Source of the DNA: Lactiplantibacillus xiangfangensis
Lineage (GTDB): Bacteria; Bacillota; Bacilli; Lactobacillales; Lactobacillaceae
Direction of reading: 5' to 3'
Length of the DNA stretch: 38,410 nt
NCBI RefSeq assembly: GCF_001438845.1
Contig: NZ_JQCL01000019.1
Coordinates: 1 to 38,410, forward strand
A program made the translations under genes and the position numbers. This document shows positions 22,057-31,883 of the stretch, piece after piece. The first letter of the stretch is position 1. Each line of letters starts with the position of its first letter. The notes under the pieces are model-generated. The model searched no databases and was not told the origin of the DNA. It worked only from the letters and a program-made list of their open reading frames with translations.

Positions 22057-22515
22057 ATGAAAACTGTAAAAATTAATTGCAAAAAATATTTTGGCGTTAA
22101 TAAGGCAACTGCTGTGTTTGTAAGTGTTGAAATGATGCAAAAGAGTACCAAATTCAAGACCTTGATGCTGGAATCTGAACTTGAAGCGACTAAGGCGCAG
22201 CTAAAGATTAAAAATGAAGCTGATCAGGTTGATGATTCAAATCCCGATGAAGCTCCAGAACTTTCCCTGGAGGAGCAAATTGCAGAAATCGAAAAACAAA
22301 TTGCCACTGATGAAAAAGACACAGCGCAACGTAATAAGGTCTTAGCGTTCATCCAAGAAACTATGCGCTATTCCGAAAAACAAATGACACAAATCGCTGA
22401 TAATCATGATGATTTGGAGCTAGTACAAGGCGCTGTCTATATTTATTACCGAATCCAAGGGATGACTGACAAAGATTTAGATAATGCACAGGAAGTGGAA
22501 GCGTCAAAAAAGTAA
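22057..22515 (+). CDS. Tail assembly chaperone G
   Basis: This 152-residue protein has an ordered front (MKTVKINCKKYFGVNKATAV) and an acidic helical middle (SLEEQIAEIEKQIATDEKD). It precedes the tape-measure gene, where siphophages encode the G and GT chaperones that hold the tape measure. AGGAGTGG precedes ATG 22057. The last codons form the slippery sequence A-AAA-AAG directly before the TAA stop. Confidence 0.85.
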   Translation: MKTVKINCKKYFGVNKATAVFVSVEMMQKSTKFKTLMLESELEATKAQLKIKNEADQVDDSNPDEAPELSLEEQIAEIEKQIATDEKDTAQRNKVLAFIQETMRYSEKQMTQIADNHDDLELVQGAVYIYYRIQGMTDKDLDNAQEVEASKK

Positions 22516-22763
22516 AACCTCTGAAGGCCCAGATTGCCGAACTAAGAAGTGAAATTGCAGACTCTAAAAATCAGGATGAAGACATTGATTTGTTTAAGCA
22601 ACAGCTATTGATGAAAGGGGTTTTCCCGGAGGACGTTGACAAACAACCGTTCTTTGAATTTATTCAAACTTTGAAGGCGCGGGAACGTAAAGACCGGACT
22701 GAATTGATTGACCCGGCCGAAGCAATTTCACAGACGTACGGCAATAAGGCTAAAAGGAGGTAA
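22057..22763 (+). CDS. Tail assembly chaperone GT by -1 ribosomal frameshift
   Basis: Slipping back one base on A-AAA-AAG (22506-22512), directly before the G stop, opens a frame of 83 more codons to TAA 22761-22763, giving a 235-residue GT protein. The extension begins VKPLKAQIAELRSEIADSKN and ends YGNKAKRR. It has no start codon with a ribosome site of its own. AGGAAG (22490-22495), 10 nt before the slip site, is placed like the stimulatory Shine-Dalgarno sequence of dnaX. No strong downstream stem-loop is seen. Its end abuts the tape-measure ribosome site. Confidence 0.8.
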
Positions 22764-22768
22764 TTAAA

Positions 22769-25700
22769 TTGGCGACTGTTCAGAACGAACTTAAAACCAA
22801 GATTTCGGTGGATGGCGTCGGTGCCATCCATACTTATAAAGAATTAAAGAGTGTTATTAGCGGAGTTACCGCTGAATACCGTGCTGAGGAAGCTCAGCTA
22901 AAGTCTCAGGGTAAATACACTGAAGCAGCTGTCGTTAAAGCTAAGGGCCTTTCCAAGGCATTAGAACTTCAAAAGGCTAAGGTCAATGAGCTTAAATCAC
23001 GGCAGAAAGATTTAGACCTGACTACTCAAAAGGGTATTGAAGCTAATGCCAAACTGGGCACTGAAATTAGTAACGCTGAGCGTAAGTTATCATCATATAC
23101 TCAGCAGCAGGACAAGGCTAAAAATAGTCTTAAATACTACGCAAGCGGTTTATCTGAACTGCAGCACAATTATCAGCAAAGCTCTAAGCTGAGTGAATCT
23201 TTTGTGACCCGCTTGATGGCGGAGGGCAAGACTGCCGAAGCAAATAAGCAGAAGTTGAAGGGCTATGAAGGTTCTGTTAGCAACCTTTCAAAACAATTTA
23301 AGATTCAAGAATCAGAATTGTCAAAGTTGGCCAGTTCAAGCGGTAAGTCTAGCGAGGCGTATAAGCGTCAGCAGTTGCGTGTCAACGAAACAGCCACATC
23401 GCTTGCTAAATTAAAAGGTGAGACTAACTCGCTTGAAGACTCAATGCGTAAGGCCAGTGCCAGTCCGTTTGCTAAAGCGATGGATAGTGCACGTCATAAA
23501 CTCGGGTTATTAAACAGTGAAGAACGTAAGAGTACTGAAAACGTTAAGCATTTCGCATTAGGAAGTGCAATTGGTAACAGTCTAGCTAATGCTGCGGGCA
23601 GTGCGATGAATCTGGTTAAAGAAGCTGGCGCTGGAATCATTCATGCCGGTTTGGAATTCAATAAAGAAACTCAAAAAATGAATGCCGCATGGACAACATT
23701 AACCGGTAGTGCCAAAAAAGGTACTGGATTTGTTACATCAATTAATAAAATGTCATCGGCATTTGGCCAATCTAATGATCTCGTTAATGAACTGGATCAA
23801 CAGTTCTATCACGTTTTGGATAAGAAGGCACCAACCGAGCATTTAACTAAGTCATTACTTACCATGGCTGATACTTTGGGGATGTCTGGCGACCAAGTTC
23901 AAAGACTTGGCCTTAACTTTACTCATATGATGTCTTCTGGGCGTATGCAATTAGGCGACTTTAATATGATTAGTGATCAACTGCCGATGTTTGGTGAGCG
24001 ATTGCTTGATTATGAACGTAAAGCACAGAAAAACACTAAACTTAATATGTCTGATCTGCGCAAGCAGATGAGTGCCGGAAAAATCAGTGCTAAGGATGCA
24101 GAGGCCGTTATGAATGGCCTTGGTAACAAGTATAAAAAAGCTTCAGAGAACATGATGGCAACGGCTTTTGGCGCTGAACGGTCCATTAAATCCCAGTTTT
24201 CAAAACTATCTGGTGATTTGGTGGCCCCTTTTAGTAAGGTACAAAATCATATTTTTACATCGGTGTCTAAATGGGTAAGTGATAAGAAAACTGAAAAGGA
24301 ATTCACTAAGGTTGGGACATCTGCATCTAAGGGATTCTCAACTATTTCGACAGCTTTTGAAAAAGCCATGAATGTTAAATCTATTCCGCGCAGCATGAAT
24401 AAATTTATGGAGAACCTGGCCAAGGGTGTTACTAGTACTTCTAAAGCAATTGCCAAACATGCACCCGCTATTATTGGATTCTTTAAAGATTTATGGTCAA
24501 CCACTAAGATTCTTGGTTCGATTGGAACCGGATTTTTCAAAGGAATTGCAAGTGGTATTTCATTTGTCGTCTCACCATTATCAAAGATGGGAACCAGTAG
24601 TAAGCATGTCAGTACCTTAACCAAGGGATTGGAGAACCTTTCAAAGAAAAAGTCAGGATTACAAACTTTTGGTCGCGTGCTAGCAGGAATTTGGGCGACA
24701 ACTAAGGTAATCAAGTTTATTGGTGCTGTTCAGAAGGCTGGTACAGTTTTGAAGTCAACATGGGCTGGACAGGCAATAATTTCTGGCATGTCTACCATGA
24801 TTAAAAATGTGAAGCTATTTACTGAGGTTACCAAGGGAGCAACATTAGCTGAAAAAGCCAGTTTTGCCATTCAAACGGCAATGGAAGCAGTTAACCCATT
24901 CGGTTGGGTTGTGCTTGCTGTTGCTGGATTAGCGGCACTGGGTACTGGGATTTATGAGGCCTACAAGCATTTCAAGCCATTTCGGGATGCTGTAAATGGC
25001 GTAGGCCATGCGATGAGCAAATTATTTACTGGTAAGTATGGTTGGGAAAAAACCATCGGTAAGAAATTATCAAAGGTGGGCTCAACCATCAGTAAGTGGG
25101 GTAAAGGTGCCGGTAAATTTGTTTCTAAGCATAAAAAGGAAATCTTGGCAGGCATTGTTAGCCCGTTCGCTGGTTTGTCAGCTTGGTTCTTAAAAGATAC
25201 GAAGACTGGTAAGAACGTCCAAAAGTGGGCTAAGGGATTTAGCAAAGACGTTAAGAAAATGGGACTTAAAAAGGCGATGGATAAGCAGATTAAGTCTGCC
25301 GGCAAAGCCTTTAGTAAGTCTAAGTTTGGCAAGTGGTTTGCAACGATGTCTGATGCGTTTAACTCATGGAAAAAGAAATTTTCTAAGAGTTGGAGTTCGC
25401 ACTGGTCCGCTATGACTAAGAAACTGCATAATGGCTGGAAGGATTCAGTCAAAAACACTAAGAACTTCTTTTCATCGATGGGGTCGCATTTTAGCTCATT
25501 TAAAAAGTCCTGGTCACATAACTGGGATAAACATTGGAATGATATGCGGTCAAACCTACATTCCTATTGGAATAAAGACCTAAAGCATACTAAAGTATTC
25601 GGGACTTCTATGGGCAAGTGGCTCGATGACTTTAAGAAGATGTTCAAAGGTGGCTGGCGTGGCCTTGGCAAAGGTGTTTCAAGTATCTTTTCGGATATGT

Positions 25701-27586
25701 GGAAAGGATTAAAGCAAGCTGCACAAGGCGGGATGAATGGTACGCTCGATATTGTCAACGGCGGTATTAAAGCAGTCGATGCTGTAATTCATACGTTTGG
25801 TGGTAAAAGTCAAACTATAAAGCCGTTGAACCACGTTAAACTAGCAACTGGGACTGGTTTCTTTTCTGGCATGCGTAAGCCCATCACCAAGCCAACGCTT
25901 GCCGTTTTAAATGATGGTCATGATTCCCCAGAGACTGGTAATAAAGAAATCCTCATGAAACGTGACGGTCGTGCCGGGGTCGTTCAAGGTGTTAACACTG
26001 AAATGATGTTGGAGGCTGGGGATGAAGTTTTTAACGCCTCAGAAGCAAAGAACATTATGGCAATGCAAGGTGTGACGAGGTTTGCAAATGGGACTGGCTT
26101 CTTTGGTTCTATCATGCACAGTGTCTCCTCAACGGTAGGCGGTGCAGTTGACTGGGTCGGTAATAAGGTAAAAGGGCTGGAAAAGTACTTCAAAACCGCT
26201 GAGAATGTCATTGCGCACCCGGTTAAGTCGTTAGAAGGCCTTTTTAAGTGGACTAATGGCAAGACCAAGGGCGTTATGACTGATATTGGGGAAGGCCTGT
26301 TTAAGGACACGACAAAGCAAGCCAAGACTTGGTGGAGTACTTTATGGGGTGCTGTATCAAGTAAACTAGATGGAGGTACTGGATCGGATTCAGGATTAGT
26401 AAATGCAATGGAAAAGTATGGCGCTACCAATAAGTATGTTTGGGGTGCTGCGGGTCCTAGTGCATTCGATTGTTCCGGATTGGTTGAGTATACGCTAAAG
26501 AAGATGGGTATCAGTTTTCCACGTACTTCTGGTGAGCAATATCGGGCATCTAAGCACGTCTCTGACCCGAAGCCTGGTGACTTGGTATTCTTTGGCCCCG
26601 GCGGTAGCGAACACGTTGGTGTTTATACGGGTAACGGAAAATTTTATAGTGCTGAAAACGAGAAGGATGGTATGGGAATTAGCAGCGTTCATGGCGGTGG
26701 CTATGGTTCATTTGCTGGCTACGGACGTGTTCCTGGACTGTCGTCTGGTGGTGGTAGCTCAAGCAAATCAGAGCCGAAGTCTAAAGGCTTGTTAGGCACA
26801 ATCAAGAATCAAGTTGGCGGTGGCTTTTGGTCGTTCATCAGTAAACTTGCTGACATGTTTGGTGATGATGGCAGCGGTTCAATTGAGGGTGGCGCAATCA
26901 CCCACAGCATGATTAATCGGGCGCTAGGCATGGCAAAGGTGCCACGCCGATACTGGTCTAAAATGCAATCGGCTATCATTAAAACGGCTGACTCTGAAAG
27001 TGGTAACCGCAATATTACGCAAACAATCTCAGACGTTAACTCTAAAAACGGCAATCCCGCTGGCGGGCCATTACAGTTTACTAAGACGACATTTGACGCT
27101 TTTGCGTTCCCAGGCCATCATAATTTTCGGTCAAGTTTTGACCAGGTCTTGGCATTTTTGAATAATTCTGATTATTTAAACGCTACCGGCAATACGTCAA
27201 TTTGGAATCACGCTAAGTACGATTGGCTGCACAGTGGTCCTCAAGGTCACAAGCGCTTTGCGAACGGCGGTCTTGTCAGCACCAATCAACTAATTGAAGT
27301 TGCTGAGAAGAACCGGCCAGAAATGGTAATTCCACTCACGCTAAAGACCCGAGCTAACCAGTTGATTAAACAGGCTAGCTCAATCGTTAATGGCAATCGT
27401 GATGAAAATCAGGTTGCTGGTGTTGGTGGCAATGACGGTAAATTGGATAAACTAATTAAATTAGTGACGGCATTGTTGGCTGGTCAAGGTAACGTCAATG
27501 CGATTGTTGCAAAAAGTGATGTTGTGAATGCTGTCAAAGCAGACAATTTAGCTAAAGCACAATACAGCCAGATGATGGGTTACTAA
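22769..27586 (+). CDS. Tape measure protein with NlpC/P60 and lysozyme-like domains
   Basis: This 1605-residue protein sets tail length. Residues about 1-240 are coiled coil. The centre is helical with hydrophobic stretches (about 690-735). Residues about 865-965 hold Trp-spaced repeats of roughly 44 residues (FNSWKKKFSKSWSSHW; FSSFKKSWSHNWDKHW). An NlpC/P60 peptidase domain follows, at about 1210-1330, with C1235 in FDCSGL and H1282 in SEHVGVYTG. A lysozyme/transglycosylase-like domain is at about 1385-1500, with E1410 in TADSESGN and NPAGGPLQFT. The C-terminus has FANGGLVS and RPEMVIPL, standard tape-measure motifs. The hydrolases probably open the cell wall during DNA injection. The start is TTG 22769, 8 nt after AAGGAGG. 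Confidence 0.95.
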   Translation: MATVQNELKTKISVDGVGAIHTYKELKSVISGVTAEYRAEEAQLKSQGKYTEAAVVKAKGLSKALELQKAKVNELKSRQKDLDLTTQKGIEANAKLGTEISNAERKLSSYTQQQDKAKNSLKYYASGLSELQHNYQQSSKLSESFVTRLMAEGKTAEANKQKLKGYEGSVSNLSKQFKIQESELSKLASSSGKSSEAYKRQQLRVNETATSLAKLKGETNSLEDSMRKASASPFAKAMDSARHKLGLLNSEERKSTENVKHFALGSAIGNSLANAAGSAMNLVKEAGAGIIHAGLEFNKETQKMNAAWTTLTGSAKKGTGFVTSINKMSSAFGQSNDLVNELDQQFYHVLDKKAPTEHLTKSLLTMADTLGMSGDQVQRLGLNFTHMMSSGRMQLGDFNMISDQLPMFGERLLDYERKAQKNTKLNMSDLRKQMSAGKISAKDAEAVMNGLGNKYKKASENMMATAFGAERSIKSQFSKLSGDLVAPFSKVQNHIFTSVSKWVSDKKTEKEFTKVGTSASKGFSTISTAFEKAMNVKSIPRSMNKFMENLAKGVTSTSKAIAKHAPAIIGFFKDLWSTTKILGSIGTGFFKGIASGISFVVSPLSKMGTSSKHVSTLTKGLENLSKKKSGLQTFGRVLAGIWATTKVIKFIGAVQKAGTVLKSTWAGQAIISGMSTMIKNVKLFTEVTKGATLAEKASFAIQTAMEAVNPFGWVVLAVAGLAALGTGIYEAYKHFKPFRDAVNGVGHAMSKLFTGKYGWEKTIGKKLSKVGSTISKWGKGAGKFVSKHKKEILAGIVSPFAGLSAWFLKDTKTGKNVQKWAKGFSKDVKKMGLKKAMDKQIKSAGKAFSKSKFGKWFATMSDAFNSWKKKFSKSWSSHWSAMTKKLHNGWKDSVKNTKNFFSSMGSHFSSFKKSWSHNWDKHWNDMRSNLHSYWNKDLKHTKVFGTSMGKWLDDFKKMFKGGWRGLGKGVSSIFSDMWKGLKQAAQGGMNGTLDIVNGGIKAVDAVIHTFGGKSQTIKPLNHVKLATGTGFFSGMRKPITKPTLAVLNDGHDSPETGNKEILMKRDGRAGVVQGVNTEMMLEAGDEVFNASEAKNIMAMQGVTRFANGTGFFGSIMHSVSSTVGGAVDWVGNKVKGLEKYFKTAENVIAHPVKSLEGLFKWTNGKTKGVMTDIGEGLFKDTTKQAKTWWSTLWGAVSSKLDGGTGSDSGLVNAMEKYGATNKYVWGAAGPSAFDCSGLVEYTLKKMGISFPRTSGEQYRASKHVSDPKPGDLVFFGPGGSEHVGVYTGNGKFYSAENEKDGMGISSVHGGGYGSFAGYGRVPGLSSGGGSSSKSEPKSKGLLGTIKNQVGGGFWSFISKLADMFGDDGSGSIEGGAITHSMINRALGMAKVPRRYWSKMQSAIIKTADSESGNRNITQTISDVNSKNGNPAGGPLQFTKTTFDAFAFPGHHNFRSSFDQVLAFLNNSDYLNATGNTSIWNHAKYDWLHSGPQGHKRFANGGLVSTNQLIEVAEKNRPEMVIPLTLKTRANQLIKQASSIVNGNRDENQVAGVGGNDGKLDKLIKLVTALLAGQGNVNAIVAKSDVVNAVKADNLAKAQYSQMMGY

Positions 27587-27595
27587 ATGAAAAAT

Positions 27596-27623
27596 AGGCG
27601 TCTCTTAACTAGGGGCGCTTTTT
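27596..27623 (+). terminator. Terminator after the tape measure gene
   Basis: GCGTCTC (27598-27604) pairs GGGGCGC (27612-27618) with two G-T pairs, extended by two outer pairs, loop TTAACTA. It is followed by TTTTT. It lies between tape measure and distal tail genes. Confidence 0.65.
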
Positions 27624-27656
27624 ACATAGGTAAATTTTAATAAGGAGGTAATAAAT

Positions 27657-29411
27657 GTGACGCTAGAATACGATGATTTTGAGTATGCAGGATTGAACAG
27701 CCGCGAAACATTGCAGGTAGAGATGGGGAATGTAATCCTTCCGAGTGCACCCGCAATGGCAGAGCAAACAACTGACATTCCCGCAAAGTATGGGACACAG
27801 TTTCTGGGGACGGACTACACAGGACGGACAATCAATATTCCGGTTACCGTCTATTGTGCTGATAATCAAAGACTTTTTAATCAGGTGATGCATAATCTGG
27901 CCGGATTATTACTGAGTGACGATCCAGATAAGAATGGCGAAGAATACCCGCTAGTATTTGGATTTGAACCTGATGTCACATACTGGGGGCATATTACAGC
28001 AATCAGTGACCCTTCCCCGATTAATACCGGGATGTTTGACGCAACGTTAACAATTACTTTTGTTCAATCAGACCCGCGGGCAACTAAGCCGCAAGTCGAA
28101 ACGCCACTTAAAGAAGGATTGAACACGATTACCGTTGGTGGGACGGCTAGAACAGAGCCAGTCATCCAAGCAGTCGCAAAACGTGATCTGAAGTATATCG
28201 GTTTTTCCCTGAATGGTGGAATATTTGGGCTAGGACCGGAAACGGATGAGGACCAAGCTGATGCCGTACAACCGGATGTCAGAGTAGTTGATGACCCCAT
28301 TGCGACAATGGCGATGTGGACAAATGATTCAACAGCTGTTTCCGGAATGCAAACCAGCGGTAGTAATGTCTATCAAGGTAGCTGCGAAATTAGTAGTAAG
28401 AGCACCGCTATGATGGTCAAAGACTTTGGCAAGATGCCGACAAAACTTGGGGATACTTCGTATGGTCCGGCTTATCGGTATACCGGCCTTACGAATGCGT
28501 TAACTGACTGGCGGGTGCGTGCGGGTTTACACCATATTAAGTATTCTGGTACACATAATGGCCGCGCAATGGGGCGTTGTGAAATCTTGTTTCTAGATGC
28601 TAACGGTAATACTATTTTACGGTTTGGGTTCGTAGATATTAGCAAGGGTGCGCGCCCGCTACTACGTTTACAGCTGTGTGAACCTGGTAGCAAATTAGCC
28701 AAGGGTGATGGCACTCATCATAATCTTTATCATGACTATGGTCCCACTGGTTCGTTTAACCATCCTACGCCACAAAAGTTCAAGGTGAAAACGGGGACTA
28801 AAACTAAAACCGTTGTAAAGAAATCAAAGAATAAAAAAGGTAAAGTCGTTAAGAAGACCATCAAAGAGAAAAAGAAACAATATGTAAATGTCGTCAATAA
28901 GGAGGAAAAATCAGCTTTAACCTCTGCTTGGATTGTATTAGATATTACAAAGAAGGGTAATGTTTTCATATGGTCCTTAACGCAGTACAACACTAAAACT
29001 GGACAGCCCTACAAAGATACAACCAACCATTTAGTTGTAAAAGGAAAGTATGTAGACACAGCAGGCAAGTACACGACGGCGCTTGGTGGCGTCGGTGCCG
29101 TTTTTTTAAAGCGGCCAATTACTGAAGACATCAGCAAAATTAAGTATAAGGATCCATACATGACGATTACTGGTATCCAAATTTGGCAGCATACCGAGCC
29201 AGAAGCTTCCCAGCCGACCTTCATTGCAAACGCGGGTGAAGAAATCGTGATGGATTGTGAAACGGACACAACTACCGTTAACGGCCGGTTAGTCTCACCA
29301 GTATGGAGTACTGATTATCCTAAATTACGCCCCGGTGTGAATAATTTAACGATGGTTGGCGACTTAAGTGATGCTCAGATTACACTTAAATATTTACCAC
29401 GCATACTATGA
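27657..29411 (+). CDS. Distal tail protein (Dit), evolved type
   Basis: This 584-residue protein has the Sipho_tail/Dit N-domain in the first 150 residues (YDDFEYAGLNSRETLQ, DYTGRTINIPVTVYC, GMFDATLTITFVQSD). Classical Dit proteins are about 250 residues. The extra 300 or so residues form an inserted jelly-roll/lectin-like module, with a Lys-rich hinge around residues 370-415 (KTGTKTKTVVKKSKNKKGKV). A final part then returns to the Dit C-terminus (MDCETDTTTVNGRLVSP, TDYPKLRPGVNNLTM). Such evolved Dits carry carbohydrate-binding modules that help bind the host wall. The start is GTG 27657, after AAGGAGG. Confidence 0.88.
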   Translation: MTLEYDDFEYAGLNSRETLQVEMGNVILPSAPAMAEQTTDIPAKYGTQFLGTDYTGRTINIPVTVYCADNQRLFNQVMHNLAGLLLSDDPDKNGEEYPLVFGFEPDVTYWGHITAISDPSPINTGMFDATLTITFVQSDPRATKPQVETPLKEGLNTITVGGTARTEPVIQAVAKRDLKYIGFSLNGGIFGLGPETDEDQADAVQPDVRVVDDPIATMAMWTNDSTAVSGMQTSGSNVYQGSCEISSKSTAMMVKDFGKMPTKLGDTSYGPAYRYTGLTNALTDWRVRAGLHHIKYSGTHNGRAMGRCEILFLDANGNTILRFGFVDISKGARPLLRLQLCEPGSKLAKGDGTHHNLYHDYGPTGSFNHPTPQKFKVKTGTKTKTVVKKSKNKKGKVVKKTIKEKKKQYVNVVNKEEKSALTSAWIVLDITKKGNVFIWSLTQYNTKTGQPYKDTTNHLVVKGKYVDTAGKYTTALGGVGAVFLKRPITEDISKIKYKDPYMTITGIQIWQHTEPEASQPTFIANAGEEIVMDCETDTTTVNGRLVSPVWSTDYPKLRPGVNNLTMVGDLSDAQITLKYLPRIL

Positions 29412-29416
29412 GTTTA

Positions 29417-29445
29417 GAGGGTGCCTTAGTGGGCAGCCTCTTTTT
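29417..29445 (+). terminator. Terminator after the distal tail gene
   Basis: GAGG-G-TGCC pairs GGCA-G-CCTC around one G-G mismatch, loop TTAGTG, followed by TTTTT (29441-29445). It lies 6 bp after the Dit stop and 22 bp before the next start. Confidence 0.7.
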
Positions 29446-29466
29446 ACATAGAAAGGGGGATGACAA

Positions 29467-31866
29467 TTGTCTTTAACAAATCAGTATTTGATTCTTGATA
29501 AAAATTTAAAACGAGTTGGAACACTGACTATTGATGGTGCCACCCAGTTTTCAAATGATAGTATCAAGATTCAGTTAGCGGATAGTGATAACACCAGCAC
29601 TAGCTATGATGATGACGTTAATGTGGGGACTCAAGATAATTTTAGTGGAACTATTAACCTTAATGCGCAATCCAAAAAGTTTGACCACAGTGGCTCCGTG
29701 GACGTCTTGCAGGGTCAGCCTGACAGTGATAAAGCAATTGCTGGCAATAACTTAGCCTACTATGACGCTGTGGCCGGTCACTGGTACGTGATGCGGATTT
29801 ACAGTACTGATGAGGCGAATACGGGAGCTGTAAAGCATATTACAACGCTAAATCTAACGAACTTAATGCTGTACACTTTGGCGCACCATTACCCGATAGC
29901 CATGCCGACGACTAGCACGAGCATTCAGGATGCGTTCAAAGAAGTGTTCAGTAGCACGGGCTGGACGCTCAAGTTTAATACTAATAACACTATGGTTAGT
30001 TCTTTTAGCATTGACGGAAAAAGCAAGGCTAGCACATTACTACAAACGTTGCTGCAGACTTATAACGTTGAAATTGATGCGTACGTTGAAATTGATAGTC
30101 AGGGAAATATTCTTAGTAAAACATGTGAAGTGGTTGATCAGCTAAATGTAAATGTTGTTTACAATGAAGCCATTTTTGGCCGAAACATGACTAGCATTAA
30201 GCGGACGACGGTCTTTAATCCCATTACGAAGCTAATTCCGTATGGTCATAATGGCAGCACGATTGCGAAGGCTAATGGCGGAAAAGCGTACATTGTCGAT
30301 GAAGATGCTAACCGTGAATATAATCCTGACTGGCAACTGGGAATGTATTATGAAGGCGTAATTACCGCCAATTCAATTGAACATCCGGCCGGATTGAAGG
30401 CTTGGGCTCAGGAGATTATGAAACTTTATAACCACCCGCGGAGCTACTACGAAGTTGCGGTTACGCCTGATTTCAACCCGCCCCTAGGTGCCACAATTCG
30501 TTTTAAAGACGAATTGATTAAGCCCGTTTTAGATGCACAGGGACGAGCCATTCAACGGACAATGAGCTTTGCGAACCCTTATGGGAATACTGTTGGTTTT
30601 GGTGAATACGTGACCGTTATTGCTAGTACGCCTGCCTGGTTAACGGGATATCAGAATGCCTTATTGTCAGCGCTAGATAAAGCACGAACTGATGCCAGTT
30701 CAGTTCGTCCGGTCGCATCAACTCCTGATGGTGTGAACTTTAATGATGCGGGCCAAACTAAGCGGGTTATTTTAGGTGCTTGGGAATCTGGAACTAATAT
30801 CAGTTCGTATATTGATAGCAAAGGTTTTATCTGGCGTCGTTACAACACGGATGGCACTGTTGATCCTGGATATAAGGCAACCGGGTATTTGATTAATGCA
30901 CCGCGGTCTGCTGTTGGTACGTTGCACGGAACCATCGAAACTGGATACATTCAAGATTCGCCAGAGGTTAGCCTAGATACAACTGAAATTACTCATTTGG
31001 GAGACTTTAACCCAATAAATACAACGGTTGGCACCATGAATGCCGTCCAATATATGTGCAAGCTAAGCAATGGACAGTATATTACGTCGCGTGCCATTAA
31101 CAAAAAAACAACCAAGGATACCTTGTACGTCCTTCATAATGCGGACTTTTCGACCGTAAGCATGATGAAGATTACAAATGGTGGTCACGGCGCGAGTTTC
31201 TCCATTGAAGAAACAAGTAGCGGCACCTATATTTGGGCATCAACATGCATTGATATGAGCAGTGAAAGCTATGCCATCAGTCGCTTTCCCTATGTAGCTG
31301 GAGCAATAATCACGCCAAGCGATAGTAGAGTATCTAAATACTATGACACCGGGAAAAAATGTTTTGTGAATGCTGATATCAAACACGGTTATGTATTATG
31401 CGGTTATCCAGATGGCCATCAAGATATTTTGAAACTGGCAGCCATTCAATCTGGAAACTATGACGTTTTGTATTCGTTCAATATTACCAATTATGGCTTT
31501 GAAATTGGAAAAGGGAAGCAGACCTATCAATCCCAGGTTTTGGATTTTCCATACGTTTACTGGCAGTCCGGAAATGTGGATATGCATGATTCACGTATGG
31601 TTTACGGCATTAATGTAGTCCATAAAGGACAAGAGTTCGCGATGAATTACTTACTTGATATGGATTTGAAAATGACTGATGACGCCCAAGAACCAGAAAC
31701 TTGTAATGTGCTTTACGACGGACAAGGCAACAGGAAGCTTTTAGTGACCTTCAATTGTATGAACGCTGCGGGAACAGAAACGGAACGAGTATTCACAATT
31801 CCGATTAAAGTACGCCCCACAGCAACTGAAATCAATACGGAAATCATTGAGACAGATGAAGAATAG
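29467..31866 (+). CDS. Tail endopeptidase-like protein (Tal / tail spike base)
   Basis: This 799-residue protein has the Prophage_tail/Tal hub fold in the first 400 residues (SLTNQYLILDKNLKRVG, MPTTSTSIQDAFKEVFS, GRNMTSIKRTTVFNPITKL, AWAQEIMKLYNHPRSYYEV). The C-terminal half (about 420-790) looks like a beta-propeller or lectin domain (KRVILGAWESGTNISSYID, YMCKLSNGQYITSRAIN). It forms the tip below Dit and anchors the fibre. No clear peptidase residues were recognised. The start is TTG 29467, 7 nt after AAAGGGGG. Confidence 0.85.
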   Translation: MSLTNQYLILDKNLKRVGTLTIDGATQFSNDSIKIQLADSDNTSTSYDDDVNVGTQDNFSGTINLNAQSKKFDHSGSVDVLQGQPDSDKAIAGNNLAYYDAVAGHWYVMRIYSTDEANTGAVKHITTLNLTNLMLYTLAHHYPIAMPTTSTSIQDAFKEVFSSTGWTLKFNTNNTMVSSFSIDGKSKASTLLQTLLQTYNVEIDAYVEIDSQGNILSKTCEVVDQLNVNVVYNEAIFGRNMTSIKRTTVFNPITKLIPYGHNGSTIAKANGGKAYIVDEDANREYNPDWQLGMYYEGVITANSIEHPAGLKAWAQEIMKLYNHPRSYYEVAVTPDFNPPLGATIRFKDELIKPVLDAQGRAIQRTMSFANPYGNTVGFGEYVTVIASTPAWLTGYQNALLSALDKARTDASSVRPVASTPDGVNFNDAGQTKRVILGAWESGTNISSYIDSKGFIWRRYNTDGTVDPGYKATGYLINAPRSAVGTLHGTIETGYIQDSPEVSLDTTEITHLGDFNPINTTVGTMNAVQYMCKLSNGQYITSRAINKKTTKDTLYVLHNADFSTVSMMKITNGGHGASFSIEETSSGTYIWASTCIDMSSESYAISRFPYVAGAIITPSDSRVSKYYDTGKKCFVNADIKHGYVLCGYPDGHQDILKLAAIQSGNYDVLYSFNITNYGFEIGKGKQTYQSQVLDFPYVYWQSGNVDMHDSRMVYGINVVHKGQEFAMNYLLDMDLKMTDDAQEPETCNVLYDGQGNRKLLVTFNCMNAAGTETERVFTIPIKVRPTATEINTEIIETDEE

Positions 31867-31883
31867 AAAGAAGGTGTGATGAA

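Noticed and set aside
22504-22768. Independent second tail-chaperone gene
   Set aside because: No start codon with a ribosome site in that frame; a -1 frameshift at A-AAA-AAG explains it better.
24247-24714. Long antisense open frames across the tape measure and other tail genes
   Set aside because: They lie opposite strongly supported genes, have low-complexity or unnatural composition and no ribosome sites; shadows of the real frame.
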